From Desulfosporosinus hippei DSM 8344 (lineage in GTDB: Bacteria > Bacillota > Desulfitobacteriia > Desulfitobacteriales > Desulfitobacteriaceae), in NCBI RefSeq assembly GCF_900100785.1, contig NZ_FNCP01000001.1, forward strand, positions 1 through 64,000: a DNA stretch of 64,000 bases. Direction: 5' to 3'. Shown here piece by piece: positions 1-8,875 of this stretch. The notes beneath the pieces are model-generated. The model saw only the letters and a program-made list of their open reading frames with translations, was not told the origin of the DNA and searched no databases. How positions within the stretch are numbered: position 1 is the stretch's first letter; every line of letters begins with the position of its first letter. Position numbers and translations under genes: made by a program.

Positions 1-2
1 CA

Positions 3-119
3 GCTTCAATTGAAAGGATATCAAGTTCTGAAAGTGTGCTAGGCAGCTATAAATTAGGTGATATCAAGAGATCCGAAATGGCTCTCGGGCATCCTATTGT
101 AGTTGAGACTTTACGCTGA
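3..119 (+). CDS. C-terminal fragment of an unidentified protein (5' end outside window)
   Basis: One plus-strand frame is open from the window edge and ends at a TGA at 117-119. It encodes about 38 residues, ending in GDIKRSEMALGHPIVVETLR. The other two plus frames close within 45 bases and the codon choice looks natural, so this is probably the tail of a real gene entering from the left. I do not recognise the family. An imperfect hairpin (ATACTC at 121-126 with GAGTAT at 153-158, then TTTTC) could be its terminator. The gene converges with the glycine riboswitch transcript. Confidence 0.45.
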   Translation, partial: ASIERISSSESVLGSYKLGDIKRSEMALGHPIVVETLR

Positions 120-165
120 GATACTCGATCTTGGCCTCAGAACCCAAAGTGAGAGTATTTTCGTA

Positions 166-197
166 AGAAAAAGAGCCAAATCTTGCGATTTGACTCT
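166..197 (-). terminator. Intrinsic terminator of the glycine riboswitch expression platform
   Basis: On the minus strand an 11-nt arm (187-197) pairs with 172-182 around a TTGC loop with one mismatch. It is followed by five T residues (168-172). It lies about 70 nt downstream of the second glycine aptamer, the usual position of the terminator in a glycine ON-switch. Confidence 0.65.
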
Positions 198-266
198 GGA
201 TTTAAATAGTAAACAGTACAAGTTTATGGTGATATCACAAATGTGACTGACCATTAAACTTCAATA

Positions 267-427
267 CTCTGTCCTTTTGCCTGAGAGATTAGCAAAGCAT
301 TTTGCGTTGCCCCTTCGGCGCCCATTAATGGATCTCTCCAGAGTCCTGTCAATTTACGGTCCTGCTTAAATGTAAGCTCCTGAAAGTACAACCTCTTCGG
401 CAGGCAAATTTGCCTATCTCCCGTAAA
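267..427 (-). ncRNA. Tandem glycine riboswitch (two aptamers)
   Basis: Read on the minus strand, aptamer 1 spans about 427-352 and aptamer 2 about 343-267. Aptamer 2 has the hallmark core: a GGAGAG stem, GCCGAAGGGGCAA, then CTCTCAGGCAAAAGGACAG closing against CTCTGGAGAG. Aptamer 1 has GGGAGA, GCCGAAGAGGT, TTTCAGG and AGGACCGT, closing with an ATTTACGG stem. The two are joined by a linker of about 8 nt, as in known cooperative tandem glycine riboswitches. Such elements normally control glycine cleavage (gcvT) or glycine/alanine transport genes. Here no ORF follows in the window: transcription heads towards position 1 and into the end of a convergent plus-strand gene. Confidence 0.93.
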
Positions 428-473
428 TATCATCCAGTAATTATTTAGTTAAGTTTTTAACGAGCTAACTTAT

Positions 474-502
474 ATTATAATTTCAATTTCAAAATTATTC
501 AA
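474..502 (-). promoter_or_regulatory. Sigma-A promoter of the glycine riboswitch
   Basis: TTGAAT (502-497) and a perfect TATAAT (479-474) are separated by exactly 17 nt. Transcription would start about 40 nt upstream of aptamer 1. The riboswitch therefore appears to be an independent transcript rather than the 3' tail of proS. Confidence 0.75.
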
Positions 503-547
503 GGATTTAATAAAATAACCAATAATAATTTTGTATTTATTTAGTGA

Positions 548-595
548 GTGAATCTGCTTTAACTATATTGCATCTCATATAAAGGGCAGATTCAC
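548..595 (-). terminator. Probable proS-operon terminator hairpin
   Basis: A perfect 10-bp inverted repeat (GTGAATCTGC at 548-557, GCAGATTCAC at 586-595) has further AT pairing inside the loop. It follows the proS stop by about 75 nt and precedes the riboswitch promoter. No good T-tract follows, so termination is plausible but not certain. Confidence 0.45.
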
Positions 596-671
596 TTGAA
601 CTGTAAATCTTCAAACCTTCCATGTTTCTCAAATTGATGCACTCGCAAGTTTTATGCTCCGACATTTTTAG

Positions 672-2396
672 TTAGCACTGTAGAGCTTTTTCAATTCTTG
701 TTTTTACCTCTTGAGAGAGATCCTCTACTCGTACCAGGTAGGTTTCTCCAGATTTTCGTTCTTTGAGTTCAACTTGACCATTGGCCAAGGTTTTACTTCC
801 CAAAGTTACCCTTATTGGATAACCCACTAAATCTGCATCCTTAAATTTCACGCCAGCACGTTCATCTCGATCATCCAGAATGACTTCGACTCTTAAATGT
901 TTTAACTCTTGATAAAGTTTCTCAGCAGTTTCAACAACCAATGAATCTTTATTACTAGTCGGTACGATTATACAATGGTAGGGAGCAATTGGCATTGGCC
1001 AAATAATCCCATTATCATCGTGGTTTTGTTCAATGGCAGCGGCAATTGTTCTGCTTACCCCAACGCCGTAACAACCCATTACACAGCTTTTTTCGACTCC
1101 GTTCTCATCTAAAAAGTTCGCACCAAGTGCTTTGCTGTATTTAGTACCAAGTTTGAATACTTGACCGACTTCAATTCCTCTGGCCTCTTTAAGTGGAGCC
1201 CCACATTTAAGACAGGCTTCGCCCGGCTCGACCATTCTTAAATCAAGAACCTTGTCTATACGGATATCTTTACCGGGAACAACATCTACATAATGATGAT
1301 CCGGTTTATTCGCTCCACAAGCAGCCCTCTTCATCAAGGGAACCTCTTGATCAGCTACTACCAAAAGTCCATCAGGTGCTCCAACTGGACCTACATACCC
1401 AGGTTCACACCCTAAAGTCTGCAGAACTAACTCAGATGAGGCAAGTTGAAGGGACACAAATCCGCCTAAAGTGTTATTCAGCTTTATTTCATTGAGTGTG
1501 CGATCCCCTCGTATTAAAACCAAAAAGATTTTATCATCTCCTTGATAGAGCAGCGACTTAATGGTAGCGCTCTTCGGAACTGCCAAAAACTCACTCAGGT
1601 TTTCAATGGTCTTTACTCCCGGTGTAGACACTAACTTACTCTTTCCTTCCGGAGATGAATCGTCAATCACCTGAGGGCGACACTCAGATTTTTCCATATT
1701 AGCTGCATAATCACACCCAGAACAATGAACGACGGCATTCTCTCCGGAATCAGCTAGAACCATAAATTCATGGGTTCCCCCTGTACCTCCAATGGCACCA
1801 GCATCTGCTTCAACAGGACGAAAGGTTAAACCACAGCGGGAAAAAATTCTACAATAAGCATCATACATTTTTTGATAGCTTTCATGGAGTCCAGCCTCGT
1901 CACGGTCAAAGGAATAGAGGTCTTTCATAACAAATTCACGGCCACGCATTAATCCGAAGCGAGGACGCCGCTCGTCCCGATATTTATTTTGTATTTGATA
2001 AAGAAGCATCGGGAGCTGTTTATAAGACCGAATTTCACCCCGAACTAGGTCTGTGATAATTTCTTCGTGAGTCGGACCTAGACAGAACTCACGGTTATGA
2101 CGATCTTTTAGCCGAAATAACTCTGCACCATAAACATCCCAGCGACCACTTTCTTTCCATAATTCAGCCGGTTGCATAATTGGCATAAGAACTTCCTGTC
2201 CACCTTTGGCATCCATTTCCTCTCGAACAATAGCTTCGATCTTTTTTAAGACTTTTAAGCCTAAAGGCAAATAAGTGTAAAATCCGGAGGCCGACTTGCG
2301 AATTAAGCCTGCCCGGAGCATTAACTGATGGCTGATAACTTCTGCTTCAGCAGGTACTTCGCGAAGTGTAGGATTTAATAATTGGCTGACGAGCAT
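672..2396 (-). CDS. proS: Prolyl-tRNA synthetase
   Basis: Charges tRNA-Pro with proline in the cytoplasm. About 574 aa, the long bacterial (ProS1) form. The class II catalytic core has motif 2 around [20 protein letters not shown], followed by a YbaK-like editing insertion in the middle third. Motif 3 is at [20 protein letters not shown], and a C-terminal anticodon-binding domain follows. The start is taken at 2396 because AGAAGGGA lies 9 nt upstream; the in-frame ATG at 2405 abuts that ribosome-binding site. It is last in the frr-uppS-cdsA-dxr-rseP-ispG-proS string. polC, which follows in Bacillus, is absent here. No T-box leader is visible in the 60-nt gap to ispG. Confidence 0.97.
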   Translation of the reverse strand: MLVSQLLNPTLREVPAEAEVISHQLMLRAGLIRKSASGFYTYLPLGLKVLKKIEAIVREEMDAKGGQEVLMPIMQPAELWKESGRWDVYGAELFRLKDRHNREFCLGPTHEEIITDLVRGEIRSYKQLPMLLYQIQNKYRDERRPRFGLMRGREFVMKDLYSFDRDEAGLHESYQKMYDAYCRIFSRCGLTFRPVEADAGAIGGTGGTHEFMVLADSGENAVVHCSGCDYAANMEKSECRPQVIDDSSPEGKSKLVSTPGVKTIENLSEFLAVPKSATIKSLLYQGDDKIFLVLIRGDRTLNEIKLNNTLGGFVSLQLASSELVLQTLGCEPGYVGPVGAPDGLLVVADQEVPLMKRAACGANKPDHHYVDVVPGKDIRIDKVLDLRMVEPGEACLKCGAPLKEARGIEVGQVFKLGTKYSKALGANFLDENGVEKSCVMGCYGVGVSRTIAAAIEQNHDDNGIIWPMPIAPYHCIIVPTSNKDSLVVETAEKLYQELKHLRVEVILDDRDERAGVKFKDADLVGYPIRVTLGSKTLANGQVELKERKSGETYLVRVEDLSQEVKTRIEKALQC

Positions 2397-2464
2397 TGTA
2401 TCCATTCCCTTCTATAATCATCAATTTATTGTTTAAGTTAGCATTAATAGCTAATTCATTGTGT

Positions 2465-3547
2465 CTATTGTTTCTGGTGTTCCGTAACATACTCTTCAAT
2501 TTCGTGAAGCAAGGCTGCCAGTAACTCATGTTCCGGAAGGCGAGCTACTATCTCCCCCTTGCGAAATAAGAGCCCCATGCCTTTTCCGCCGGCAATCCCG
2601 AAATCCGCTTCACGAGCCTCACCAGGCCCATTGACTGCGCACCCCATAACTGCTACCTTTAACGGCTTGTCCAGGGGGGGGAGTTGAGCTAGCCGTTCCT
2701 CGACTTGCTCTGCCAATCCGGCCAGATCAACTTGAGTTCGGCCACAGGTTGGGCAACTGATTAACTCGACACTACGTTGCCGTAAGCCCAAAACATGTAA
2801 GATTTCTAAAGCCACCGGGATTTCTCGTACGGGATCGCCGGTTAATGATACCCGAATGGTATCCCCTATCCCTTCGGCTAGAAGAGTACCAATTCCTATT
2901 GCCGATTTCACTACGCCGGAACTTACCGTCCCGGCTTCTGTGACACCTAAATGCAAAGGATACTCGGTAACTTCATGGATTTTTCGATAGGCTTCAAGCA
3001 TTAAAGGAACAGAGGATGCTTTTAGAGAGACCTTAATTTTGTCATATCCCTCGTCTTCCAGAAGACGAATATGTCCCAAGGCACTTTCGACCATTCCCTC
3101 GGCAGTAGGCCCCCCGTACTTTTCCAGGAGTTCCTTTTCTAAGGAGCCGGCGTTAACTCCGATCCGAATAGGGATTTGCCGTTCTTTAACTGCCCTAACA
3201 ACCTCTTGCACCTTCCAGCGGGCTCCAATATTCCCCGGATTCAACCTTAGGCCATGAACCCCTTGCTCAACTGCTTGAATAGCCAAACGGTAATCGAAAT
3301 GTATGTCAGCAATTACAGGAAGTGGGCTATCAACTGCAATTATCTTTAAGGCCTCGCCCGCATCCTGATCTAGAACTGCCAGTCGCACAATCTCACACCC
3401 AGCTTTCGCTAAAGAATGAATCTGGGCAAGTGTGCTAACAGTGTCTCTGGTATCCGTATTAGTCATAGATTGTATAACGATCGGAGCCCCTCCGCCTACT
3501 TTTACAGATCCAACCTGCACAGCTTTGGTGCTTTTTCTGTGAATCAT
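2465..3547 (-). CDS. ispG: 4-hydroxy-3-methylbut-2-en-1-yl diphosphate synthase (flavodoxin)
   Basis: Penultimate step of the methylerythritol phosphate (MEP) isoprenoid pathway: converts MEcPP to HMBPP using a [4Fe-4S] cluster. 360 aa, the compact two-domain bacterial form: an N-terminal TIM barrel and a C-terminal Fe-S domain. The cluster ligands are visible as C265, C268 (ISCPTCGRTQVD) and C303 (MGCAVNGPGE), with the conserved glutamate near 310. It lies 37 nt downstream of rseP and 60 nt upstream of proS. With dxr two genes upstream, it places two MEP enzymes in one operon. Confidence 0.97.
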   Translation of the reverse strand: MIHRKSTKAVQVGSVKVGGGAPIVIQSMTNTDTRDTVSTLAQIHSLAKAGCEIVRLAVLDQDAGEALKIIAVDSPLPVIADIHFDYRLAIQAVEQGVHGLRLNPGNIGARWKVQEVVRAVKERQIPIRIGVNAGSLEKELLEKYGGPTAEGMVESALGHIRLLEDEGYDKIKVSLKASSVPLMLEAYRKIHEVTEYPLHLGVTEAGTVSSGVVKSAIGIGTLLAEGIGDTIRVSLTGDPVREIPVALEILHVLGLRQRSVELISCPTCGRTQVDLAGLAEQVEERLAQLPPLDKPLKVAVMGCAVNGPGEAREADFGIAGGKGMGLLFRKGEIVARLPEHELLAALLHEIEEYVTEHQKQ

Positions 3548-3584
3548 TAATTCCGTTCCCCCTGTAAATCAATCAAGCCAAGAT

Positions 3585-4655
3585 CTAACCTGCTTTAACA
3601 AACAATCTCAAGACATCTTTATAAGTTACAGCCAGCATCAAACCCATAAGCAAGACAAAACCCACCAAATGAATCATATTTTCCTTTTCTGGATTAAGGG
3701 GTTTGCCTCTTAATCCTTCAATCAAAAGAAAAACCAGTCTGCTTCCATCAAGTGCCGGAATTGGGAAAAGGTTAATGAGACCAAGTTGAATACTCAAAAC
3801 ACCTGTTAAGCCTAATAAATTAGAGAAACCTTCTTTAGCACCTTCTCCAATAACCTGGGCTATCATGACCGGGCCACCCACGTCTGCAGGAATTTTTCCA
3901 GTGATCATTTGTACTAGGGTTACAACGATCAGCTTAGTGAAATCAACAGATCGTTCAATTCCGACTCTTGTTGCCTCCATAATAGAGGCGTGAACATAAC
4001 TAACTTCAGGTGCGATCCCTATCATTCCGTACCCAGTCTGAGCATCCTTTTCGGTCTTTACGGAAACAGTATGCCGTTGCTGATCGGCACCTCTCTCAAT
4101 AGTAAGGTTTATCACTTGATCTGGTTTAGAATGAATTACTTCAGTTAAACGTGTCCAGTCTGGAGTTGGGGCTTGATCGACAGCAATAATTCTATCCCCA
4201 GCAAGGAGCCCAGATGCTGCAGCCGGCTTATCTTTTAGTAATGAGCCAATCGAGTTAGTATTGCTCTGAGCCGGAATCCCCATGTAGGCAAAAACACTGA
4301 CAAACATAATAATTGCCAATACAAAATTCATAATAGGACCGGCAGCTATTACCGCCATACGTTGCCATATGGGCTTGTTCATGAAACTTCTGGCATCTTT
4401 GTTTGAGGCAATTACAGCTTGACCATTATCATTGATTTCCGGATCCATACCATGCAGTTTGACAAACCCCCCAAGAGGAACAATCCGTAGAGAATAAAGT
4501 GTTTCTTTCCCCTGATAACCCACGATTTTCGGACCAAAACCAAAGCTAAACTCAATCACCTTAACTCCAATCCACTTTGCGACAATATAGTGTCCAAATT
4601 CGTGAATCATGACCATGCTTCCAAAGACAAAAACAATGGCTAGTGTCGTTAACAC
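3585..4655 (-). CDS. rseP: Site-2 intramembrane zinc metalloprotease RseP/RasP
   Basis: Membrane-embedded S2P-family protease. In Firmicutes it (RasP) cleaves anti-sigma factors and leftover signal peptides. 356 aa. The zinc motif HEFGH is at residues 18-22 in the first membrane helix, a PDZ domain lies around 120-190, and the second catalytic motif PIPALDGSRL is near 300. Terminal hydrophobic segments follow. The start codon is GTG at 4655, behind a run of eight G residues. Just upstream (4672 onwards) lies a copy of the TTCG-type intergenic repeat, so expression may be partly separated from dxr. Confidence 0.95.
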   Translation of the reverse strand: MLTTLAIVFVFGSMVMIHEFGHYIVAKWIGVKVIEFSFGFGPKIVGYQGKETLYSLRIVPLGGFVKLHGMDPEINDNGQAVIASNKDARSFMNKPIWQRMAVIAAGPIMNFVLAIIMFVSVFAYMGIPAQSNTNSIGSLLKDKPAAASGLLAGDRIIAVDQAPTPDWTRLTEVIHSKPDQVINLTIERGADQQRHTVSVKTEKDAQTGYGMIGIAPEVSYVHASIMEATRVGIERSVDFTKLIVVTLVQMITGKIPADVGGPVMIAQVIGEGAKEGFSNLLGLTGVLSIQLGLINLFPIPALDGSRLVFLLIEGLRGKPLNPEKENMIHLVGFVLLMGLMLAVTYKDVLRLFVKAG

Positions 4656-4671
4656 TTTAACCCCCCCCTTT

Positions 4672-4720
4672 ATCGATATTCGCGGCTCCAGATCGGAACC
4701 TGGTTCGTAGTTCGTGGATT
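4672..4720. repeat. TTCG-type short intergenic repeat, copy 1
   Basis: Contains TCGATATTCG (4673-4682) and GGTTCGTAGTTCGTGG (4702-4717) in the dxr-rseP spacer. It begins about 16 nt upstream of the rseP start codon. Same family as the copies near uppS, tsf, rpsP, ftsY and at 63843. Confidence 0.6.
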
Positions 4721-4796
4721 GAAAGGTTATGATCTTACTTCCACTGAATGATATTTATGTGCCAATCTTTAATTTAGAAATTGTGTTGTTAATCTT

Positions 4797-5945
4797 TTAG
4801 AATCTAGAAATTAATTCTTCGGCCCGTTGACGAGCCCAATTATCAGCATCGAGTATACTACCCAAATCCAGATTATCTAAAACACAATGTTCCGAGCAAA
4901 CTTTTTTAACAATATCGATAATTGCCGAATATGAAACCTTCTTTTGGAGAAATGCCGAAACTACAACTTCATTAGCTGCATTCATTACAGCCGGAAGAGT
5001 TCCCCCTCGTCGTCCGACTTGATAGGCTAAAGCCAAGGCCGGAAACGCTTCAAAATCCGGCTCATGGAATGTCAAGGTTTTCCCCCGAAGATTGAGTCGC
5101 TCAAAGGGATTCTTCCATCGTGTTGGGTAACTTAAGGCATATTGTATTGGCAATCGCATATCCGGCCTGCCTAACTGAGCCAGTACGGAACCATCTTGAT
5201 ATTCTACCATAGAGTGGATTACACTCTGGGGATGAATGAGCACCTCAATTTCATCATACTCCATATTAAACAAATGATGGGCCTCAATAACTTCCAATCC
5301 TTTATTCATCATTGTTGAAGAATCTATTGTGATTTTTGCACCCATCTCCCAATTGGGATGGCAAAGAGCCTTCTCCAAAGTGACAGTTTCTAAGCTTTCT
5401 CTTGTCCAACCAAAGAAAGGCCCTCCTGAAGCTGTCAAAATAATCTTTTCAATAGTTTCAGTACTTTCTTCTAAACACTGAAATATAGCGGAATGTTCAC
5501 TGTCCACAGGTAGAATTCTGCAGCCTTTTTTTTCAGCAGCTGACATTACTAAATCTCCGCCTGCCACAAGTGTCTCTTTATTGGCAAGTGCAATAGTTTT
5601 CCCTGCTGCAATTGCAGCTAGCGTAGGCTCCAAGCCTACTCTGCCTGATAGTGCAGTAACAACTATATCGACTTTCTCTGCAACAACAGAGTTAATTATC
5701 CCTTCCATTCCTTGAGCCACTTTGATCGGTAAATCTCTCAACCGACTACGCAGATCACTGGCAGCAGATTCATCCATCATTACTACAACTTCAGGTCGAA
5801 ACAACCGAGCCTGTTCTTCCATAAGCCGTACATTTTTCTCTGCAGCCAAGGCGTAAATTTTAAGGCGTCCTTCCGCATGGTTGACAACATCTAATGTTTG
5901 GCGCCCTATCGACCCTGTTGATCCTAAGATTGTAAGTGTTTTCAA
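4797..5945 (-). CDS. dxr: 1-deoxy-D-xylulose 5-phosphate reductoisomerase
   Basis: Second step of the MEP isoprenoid pathway: NADPH-dependent conversion of DXP to MEP. 382 aa, normal family length. The N-terminal Rossmann motif is LGSTGSIGRQTLDVV (residues 6-20), and the catalytic loop and metal-binding region are around ILPVDSEHSAIFQCL and ASGGPFFGW. NANKET-like ALANKETLVAGG is also present. It lies between a YtvI/PerM-type permease gene (58 nt upstream) and rseP (141 nt downstream), in the usual cdsA-dxr-rseP neighbourhood. Confidence 0.97.
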   Translation of the reverse strand: MKTLTILGSTGSIGRQTLDVVNHAEGRLKIYALAAEKNVRLMEEQARLFRPEVVVMMDESAASDLRSRLRDLPIKVAQGMEGIINSVVAEKVDIVVTALSGRVGLEPTLAAIAAGKTIALANKETLVAGGDLVMSAAEKKGCRILPVDSEHSAIFQCLEESTETIEKIILTASGGPFFGWTRESLETVTLEKALCHPNWEMGAKITIDSSTMMNKGLEVIEAHHLFNMEYDEIEVLIHPQSVIHSMVEYQDGSVLAQLGRPDMRLPIQYALSYPTRWKNPFERLNLRGKTLTFHEPDFEAFPALALAYQVGRRGGTLPAVMNAANEVVVSAFLQKKVSYSAIIDIVKKVCSEHCVLDNLDLGSILDADNWARQRAEELISRF

Positions 5946-6003
5946 GACGAATCATCTCTTCCTGCTCATAAGCTTATTCTATTAATACCCGGTATCACGA
6001 TAA

Positions 6004-7110
6004 TTAATAGTCTTTCGGAGGTCCAAATACACCAACTCTCCGCACGGCTTCGTAACATATTACCAGAGCCGGCCCAATAATCAGACCAAACCCCCCTATC
6101 AATTGAAGCCCCACGTACATTGAAATAAGAGTTGGCAGAGGATGAATCCCAATTCCTTTAGACAATACTTTCGGCTCAAGTAACTGTCGTATAGTCATTA
6201 TAACTATCCACATAACTAAAAGCTTTAGGCCCTCTCCAAAAGAACCCATGATAATTAGTCCTACAGCCCAAGGCACGAATAACATTCCTGTCCCAACTAT
6301 TGGCACAATATCCAGAAGGCCAGCAATAACGCCAAGGGTGACTGCATAACGATTGCCCATAAGCAATAATCCAGCTATGGTTGCCAGTGAAGTTACCGAT
6401 ACCAAAATTGCCTGAGACCTTAAGTAACCCACAACAGCTGCTCCCAGATCTGAGCTGATTGCCTGGGCACTTACATGCCATCGTCGTGGAAACAAGTTGG
6501 ATATAAATCGCTTTACTTCAGGATAGCTTGAACTTATCAGTAACGTGGCAACAACTGACACCACTAATACTATAAATACTCTAGGCAAAGCAGTTAAAAA
6601 CGACAATAACAATGTACTGGCAGATTTTGCCCAAGCTTGTAGGGTTGAAGCCAGTGATTGAGTCGCGGTAAACAAAGTATCTTGTATCTGGGGATTTACT
6701 TCTACAAACCTTTCTGCCGTCTCCACTTGCTTGGATACCAAATCCACCAGGTAGCCATAATTAGGTAGACTGATGGCTAACTCAGATAACTCAGTATAGA
6801 GGCGGGCAACAATTAGAAAAACAAAAAGGCTTAAGCCAGCGATTGCCATAAGTAGCGAAAGCACCGCTGCATAGGGCCTTCCAATCCTTACGGCTTTCAT
6901 TAACCTGACAAGAAGTGGTTCAAGTAAAAAAGCAATGATTAGAGCAATAATAAAGGGTAGAAAAGCACTAAACAACTCGCTAACAACTCCAACGAAAATC
7001 GGTAAGAAATCATGGAAAAAGTATGTAAAAAGTTTCAGGAGGATAAGCAGACTTGTTACTATTGCCAGCCTATTGATATTTGCCCATAGAGGGTGTTTTT
7101 GAATACTCAT
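6004..7110 (-). CDS. AI-2E/PerM family permease, YtvI-like
   Basis: Polytopic membrane protein of the AI-2E transporter (PerM/TqsA) family, about 368 aa. Hydrophobic segments cluster at residues 15-70, 75-100, 165-195 and 230-350, with the conserved GxxxxxLxxxPIVGTGM-like loop (LLDIVPIVGTGMLFVP) and the C-terminal EPKVLSKGIGIHPL signature. The order of segments resembles YtvI, a sporulation-associated member, but the substrate is unknown. GAGGTG lies 6 nt before the ATG at 7110, which is preferred over the in-frame GTG at 7119. The gene starts almost directly after cdsA, so it is cotranscribed with it. Confidence 0.85.
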   Translation of the reverse strand: MSIQKHPLWANINRLAIVTSLLILLKLFTYFFHDFLPIFVGVVSELFSAFLPFIIALIIAFLLEPLLVRLMKAVRIGRPYAAVLSLLMAIAGLSLFVFLIVARLYTELSELAISLPNYGYLVDLVSKQVETAERFVEVNPQIQDTLFTATQSLASTLQAWAKSASTLLLSFLTALPRVFIVLVVSVVATLLISSSYPEVKRFISNLFPRRWHVSAQAISSDLGAAVVGYLRSQAILVSVTSLATIAGLLLMGNRYAVTLGVIAGLLDIVPIVGTGMLFVPWAVGLIIMGSFGEGLKLLVMWIVIMTIRQLLEPKVLSKGIGIHPLPTLISMYVGLQLIGGFGLIIGPALVICYEAVRRVGVFGPPKDY

Positions 7111-7120
7111 TACTTTCACC

Positions 7121-7903
7121 TCATGACAGCAATATTATTCCATAGTATACCAATGGTAAGGCAAATATAAGACTATCAAAACGATCTAAAATTCCCCCAT
7201 GCCCTGGTATAAGGTTCCCAGAATCTTTAACTCCTGCACTGCGTTTCAAGGCTGATTCAAATAGATCTCCAATTTGAGCGCTAATTCCAATTATTACGCC
7301 TATGACTATATAGATATGCCAAGGTGCTCCTCCGATTATGTTCCAGCTGACAAGGGCTACAATGACACTGAAGGCCAAGCCTCCAATTGAACCTTCTATA
7401 GTTTTTTTTGGGCTTACATTAGGAGCTAAAAGATGTTTCCCAAATTGTCTCCCTATAAGATATGCACCAGTATCTGTAGCCCATACCAAAAAGATTGTAA
7501 GCATTGTCCACTCGATTCCTCGCGGAAGTTGCCGAAGCAAGTAGAGGTGAGACAGCATGACTACTGCATAAAGAACCGCTAATAAATTAAAATTTGCTTC
7601 AGTGAGCTGAGTCTTAGGATATGTTAAGGCAAGGCGTCCCAGGCAAATAAGAAACCAAAATATAAGGGCCGCCATTATCCATTCTTCCCTACCAATGAAT
7701 AAACTAGTCAGCCATACAGCTGTGGCTGTAGAAGTTTGTATATACCAAGGGGCTACTCCCATCTGAACACCAATTTGTAAAAATTCTCGCAAGGCCAGAA
7801 ATGTCAACACAGCTATCAGAAATGCTGTATAAGATCCCCCCAAATATATTAAACCCAGTAATATTGGCGCACCGATAATTGCACTCATGGTTCGTTTAAA
7901 CAT
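7121..7903 (-). CDS. cdsA: Phosphatidate cytidylyltransferase
   Basis: Makes CDP-diacylglycerol from phosphatidic acid and CTP, the branch point of phospholipid synthesis. 260 aa integral membrane protein with about seven to eight hydrophobic segments. The C-terminal CDS signature is clear: SPKKTIEGSIGG, then GDLFESALKRSAGVKDSGNL and HGGILDRFDSL, which carry the conserved acidic residues. It lies 9 nt downstream of uppS, as in most Firmicutes. Confidence 0.97.
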   Translation of the reverse strand: MFKRTMSAIIGAPILLGLIYLGGSYTAFLIAVLTFLALREFLQIGVQMGVAPWYIQTSTATAVWLTSLFIGREEWIMAALIFWFLICLGRLALTYPKTQLTEANFNLLAVLYAVVMLSHLYLLRQLPRGIEWTMLTIFLVWATDTGAYLIGRQFGKHLLAPNVSPKKTIEGSIGGLAFSVIVALVSWNIIGGAPWHIYIVIGVIIGISAQIGDLFESALKRSAGVKDSGNLIPGHGGILDRFDSLIFALPLVYYGIILLS

Positions 7904-7912
7904 GTACTATCC

Positions 7913-8680
7913 TCAATCTGTATGTATTCCACCAAAGCGGCGATCCCGTTGTTGGTACGCTTTAATTGCATCAAGTAATGACTTTTCCCCGAAATCGGGC
8001 CAAAGCTCCTCGGTAACTACAATTTCAGTATACGCTAACTGCCAGAGCAAGAAATTGCTTAGCCTCATCTCTCCTGAAGTCCGAATCATTAAATCAGGAT
8101 CAGGCAAGCCCTTTGTAAAAAGTGCATCACTCATGGATTTTTCGTTAATGTCTTCAATTTTCTGTTTCTGATTTAAGACTTCGTTACTTATTTTTTTAAC
8201 AGCATCTATAATTTCTGATCGTCCACCATAGTTTAAGGCAATATTAAGTATAAGGCCCGAATTATTTTGAGTACGTTTAATTGAGTTTTCTAACTCCTTC
8301 TGCGCTTCCGAAGGCAGAGCTGAAATACCCCCTATAGCCCGAATAACTACATTATTATGATGAAGTTCTTGCAGTTCTTTTCTTAAGTATTCTGTAAGAA
8401 GAGTCATAAGAATACCGACTTCATCCTTTGGCCTACTCCAGTTTTCCGTAGAAAATGCATAGACTGTCAAAACCTTAATTCCTAAGTTGGAACAGGTCTT
8501 CACAATCTTCCGTAAAGCCTCGACTCCCGCCCGATGTCCCATTGACCGGGGAAGCCCACGCTTTTTAGCCCACCGCCCATTCCCATCCATGATTATGGCA
8601 ACATGGCGAGGAAGACGTTCGAGGGCAATCTGGTCAATGGAATTCTCTTTGTTTTGTTTCCAAGCCTTGAGCCACATCAT
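7913..8680 (-). CDS. uppS: Isoprenyl transferase (undecaprenyl diphosphate synthase)
   Basis: Cis-prenyltransferase that extends FPP with IPP to the C55 lipid carrier used for peptidoglycan. 255 aa. The phosphate-binding motif IIMDGNGRWA carries catalytic Asp32. Conserved STENW, the LNIALNYGGR stretch and the C-terminal PDLMIRTSGEMRLSNFLLWQ-type signature follow. Two adjacent ATGs (8680, 8677) follow AGGGG. The 5' untranslated region carries a repeat pair in inverted orientation. IPP comes from the MEP pathway, two of whose enzymes are encoded just downstream. Confidence 0.97.
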   Translation of the reverse strand: MMWLKAWKQNKENSIDQIALERLPRHVAIIMDGNGRWAKKRGLPRSMGHRAGVEALRKIVKTCSNLGIKVLTVYAFSTENWSRPKDEVGILMTLLTEYLRKELQELHHNNVVIRAIGGISALPSEAQKELENSIKRTQNNSGLILNIALNYGGRSEIIDAVKKISNEVLNQKQKIEDINEKSMSDALFTKGLPDPDLMIRTSGEMRLSNFLLWQLAYTEIVVTEELWPDFGEKSLLDAIKAYQQRDRRFGGIHTD

Positions 8681-8693
8681 TTACACCCCTAAC

Positions 8694-8841
8694 TCGTCGT
8701 TCGATATTCGTTGTTCGTGGTTTCATATTTTGAAGCAATACTCTTATACTACGTCCTAAACAAAAAGTTTTGTACCGCTTCTTAAGGCAGATTACTCCAT
8801 TCAAGGTCTTTCGATCCACGAACTACGAACCTCAAATTACG
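8694..8841. repeat. TTCG-type repeat pair in inverted orientation, copy 2
   Basis: The left arm, TTCGATATTCGTTGTTCGTGG (8700-8720, allowing for edges), and the right arm, CCACGAACTACGAACC (8817-8832), are inverted relative to each other and bound a segment of about 150 bp without an ORF. The left arm ends 14 nt before the uppS start. The layout resembles a small non-autonomous element or a long-range stem. Confidence 0.55.
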
Positions 8842-8875
8842 ACATTGACCCCCTTAAACTTAGGGGGTCAATGTC
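8841..8875 (-). terminator. Strong hairpin at the end of the 70-aa ORF
   Basis: A perfect 14-bp inverted repeat (GACATTGACCCCCT at 8841-8854, reverse complement at 8862-8875) surrounds a 7-nt loop that contains the stop codon of the 70-aa ORF. The following minus-strand bases are only moderately T-rich, so this may be a terminator or a processing/stability hairpin between frr and uppS. Confidence 0.5.

Noticed and set aside
1-165. A minus-strand gene directly downstream of the glycine riboswitch
   Set aside because: All three frames contain stops between 165 and about 64, and no start with a ribosome-binding site is seen; any target must lie beyond the window.
2406-2464. T-box leader for proS
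   Set aside because: The ispG-proS gap is only about 60 nt and has no specifier loop, T-box sequence or terminator.
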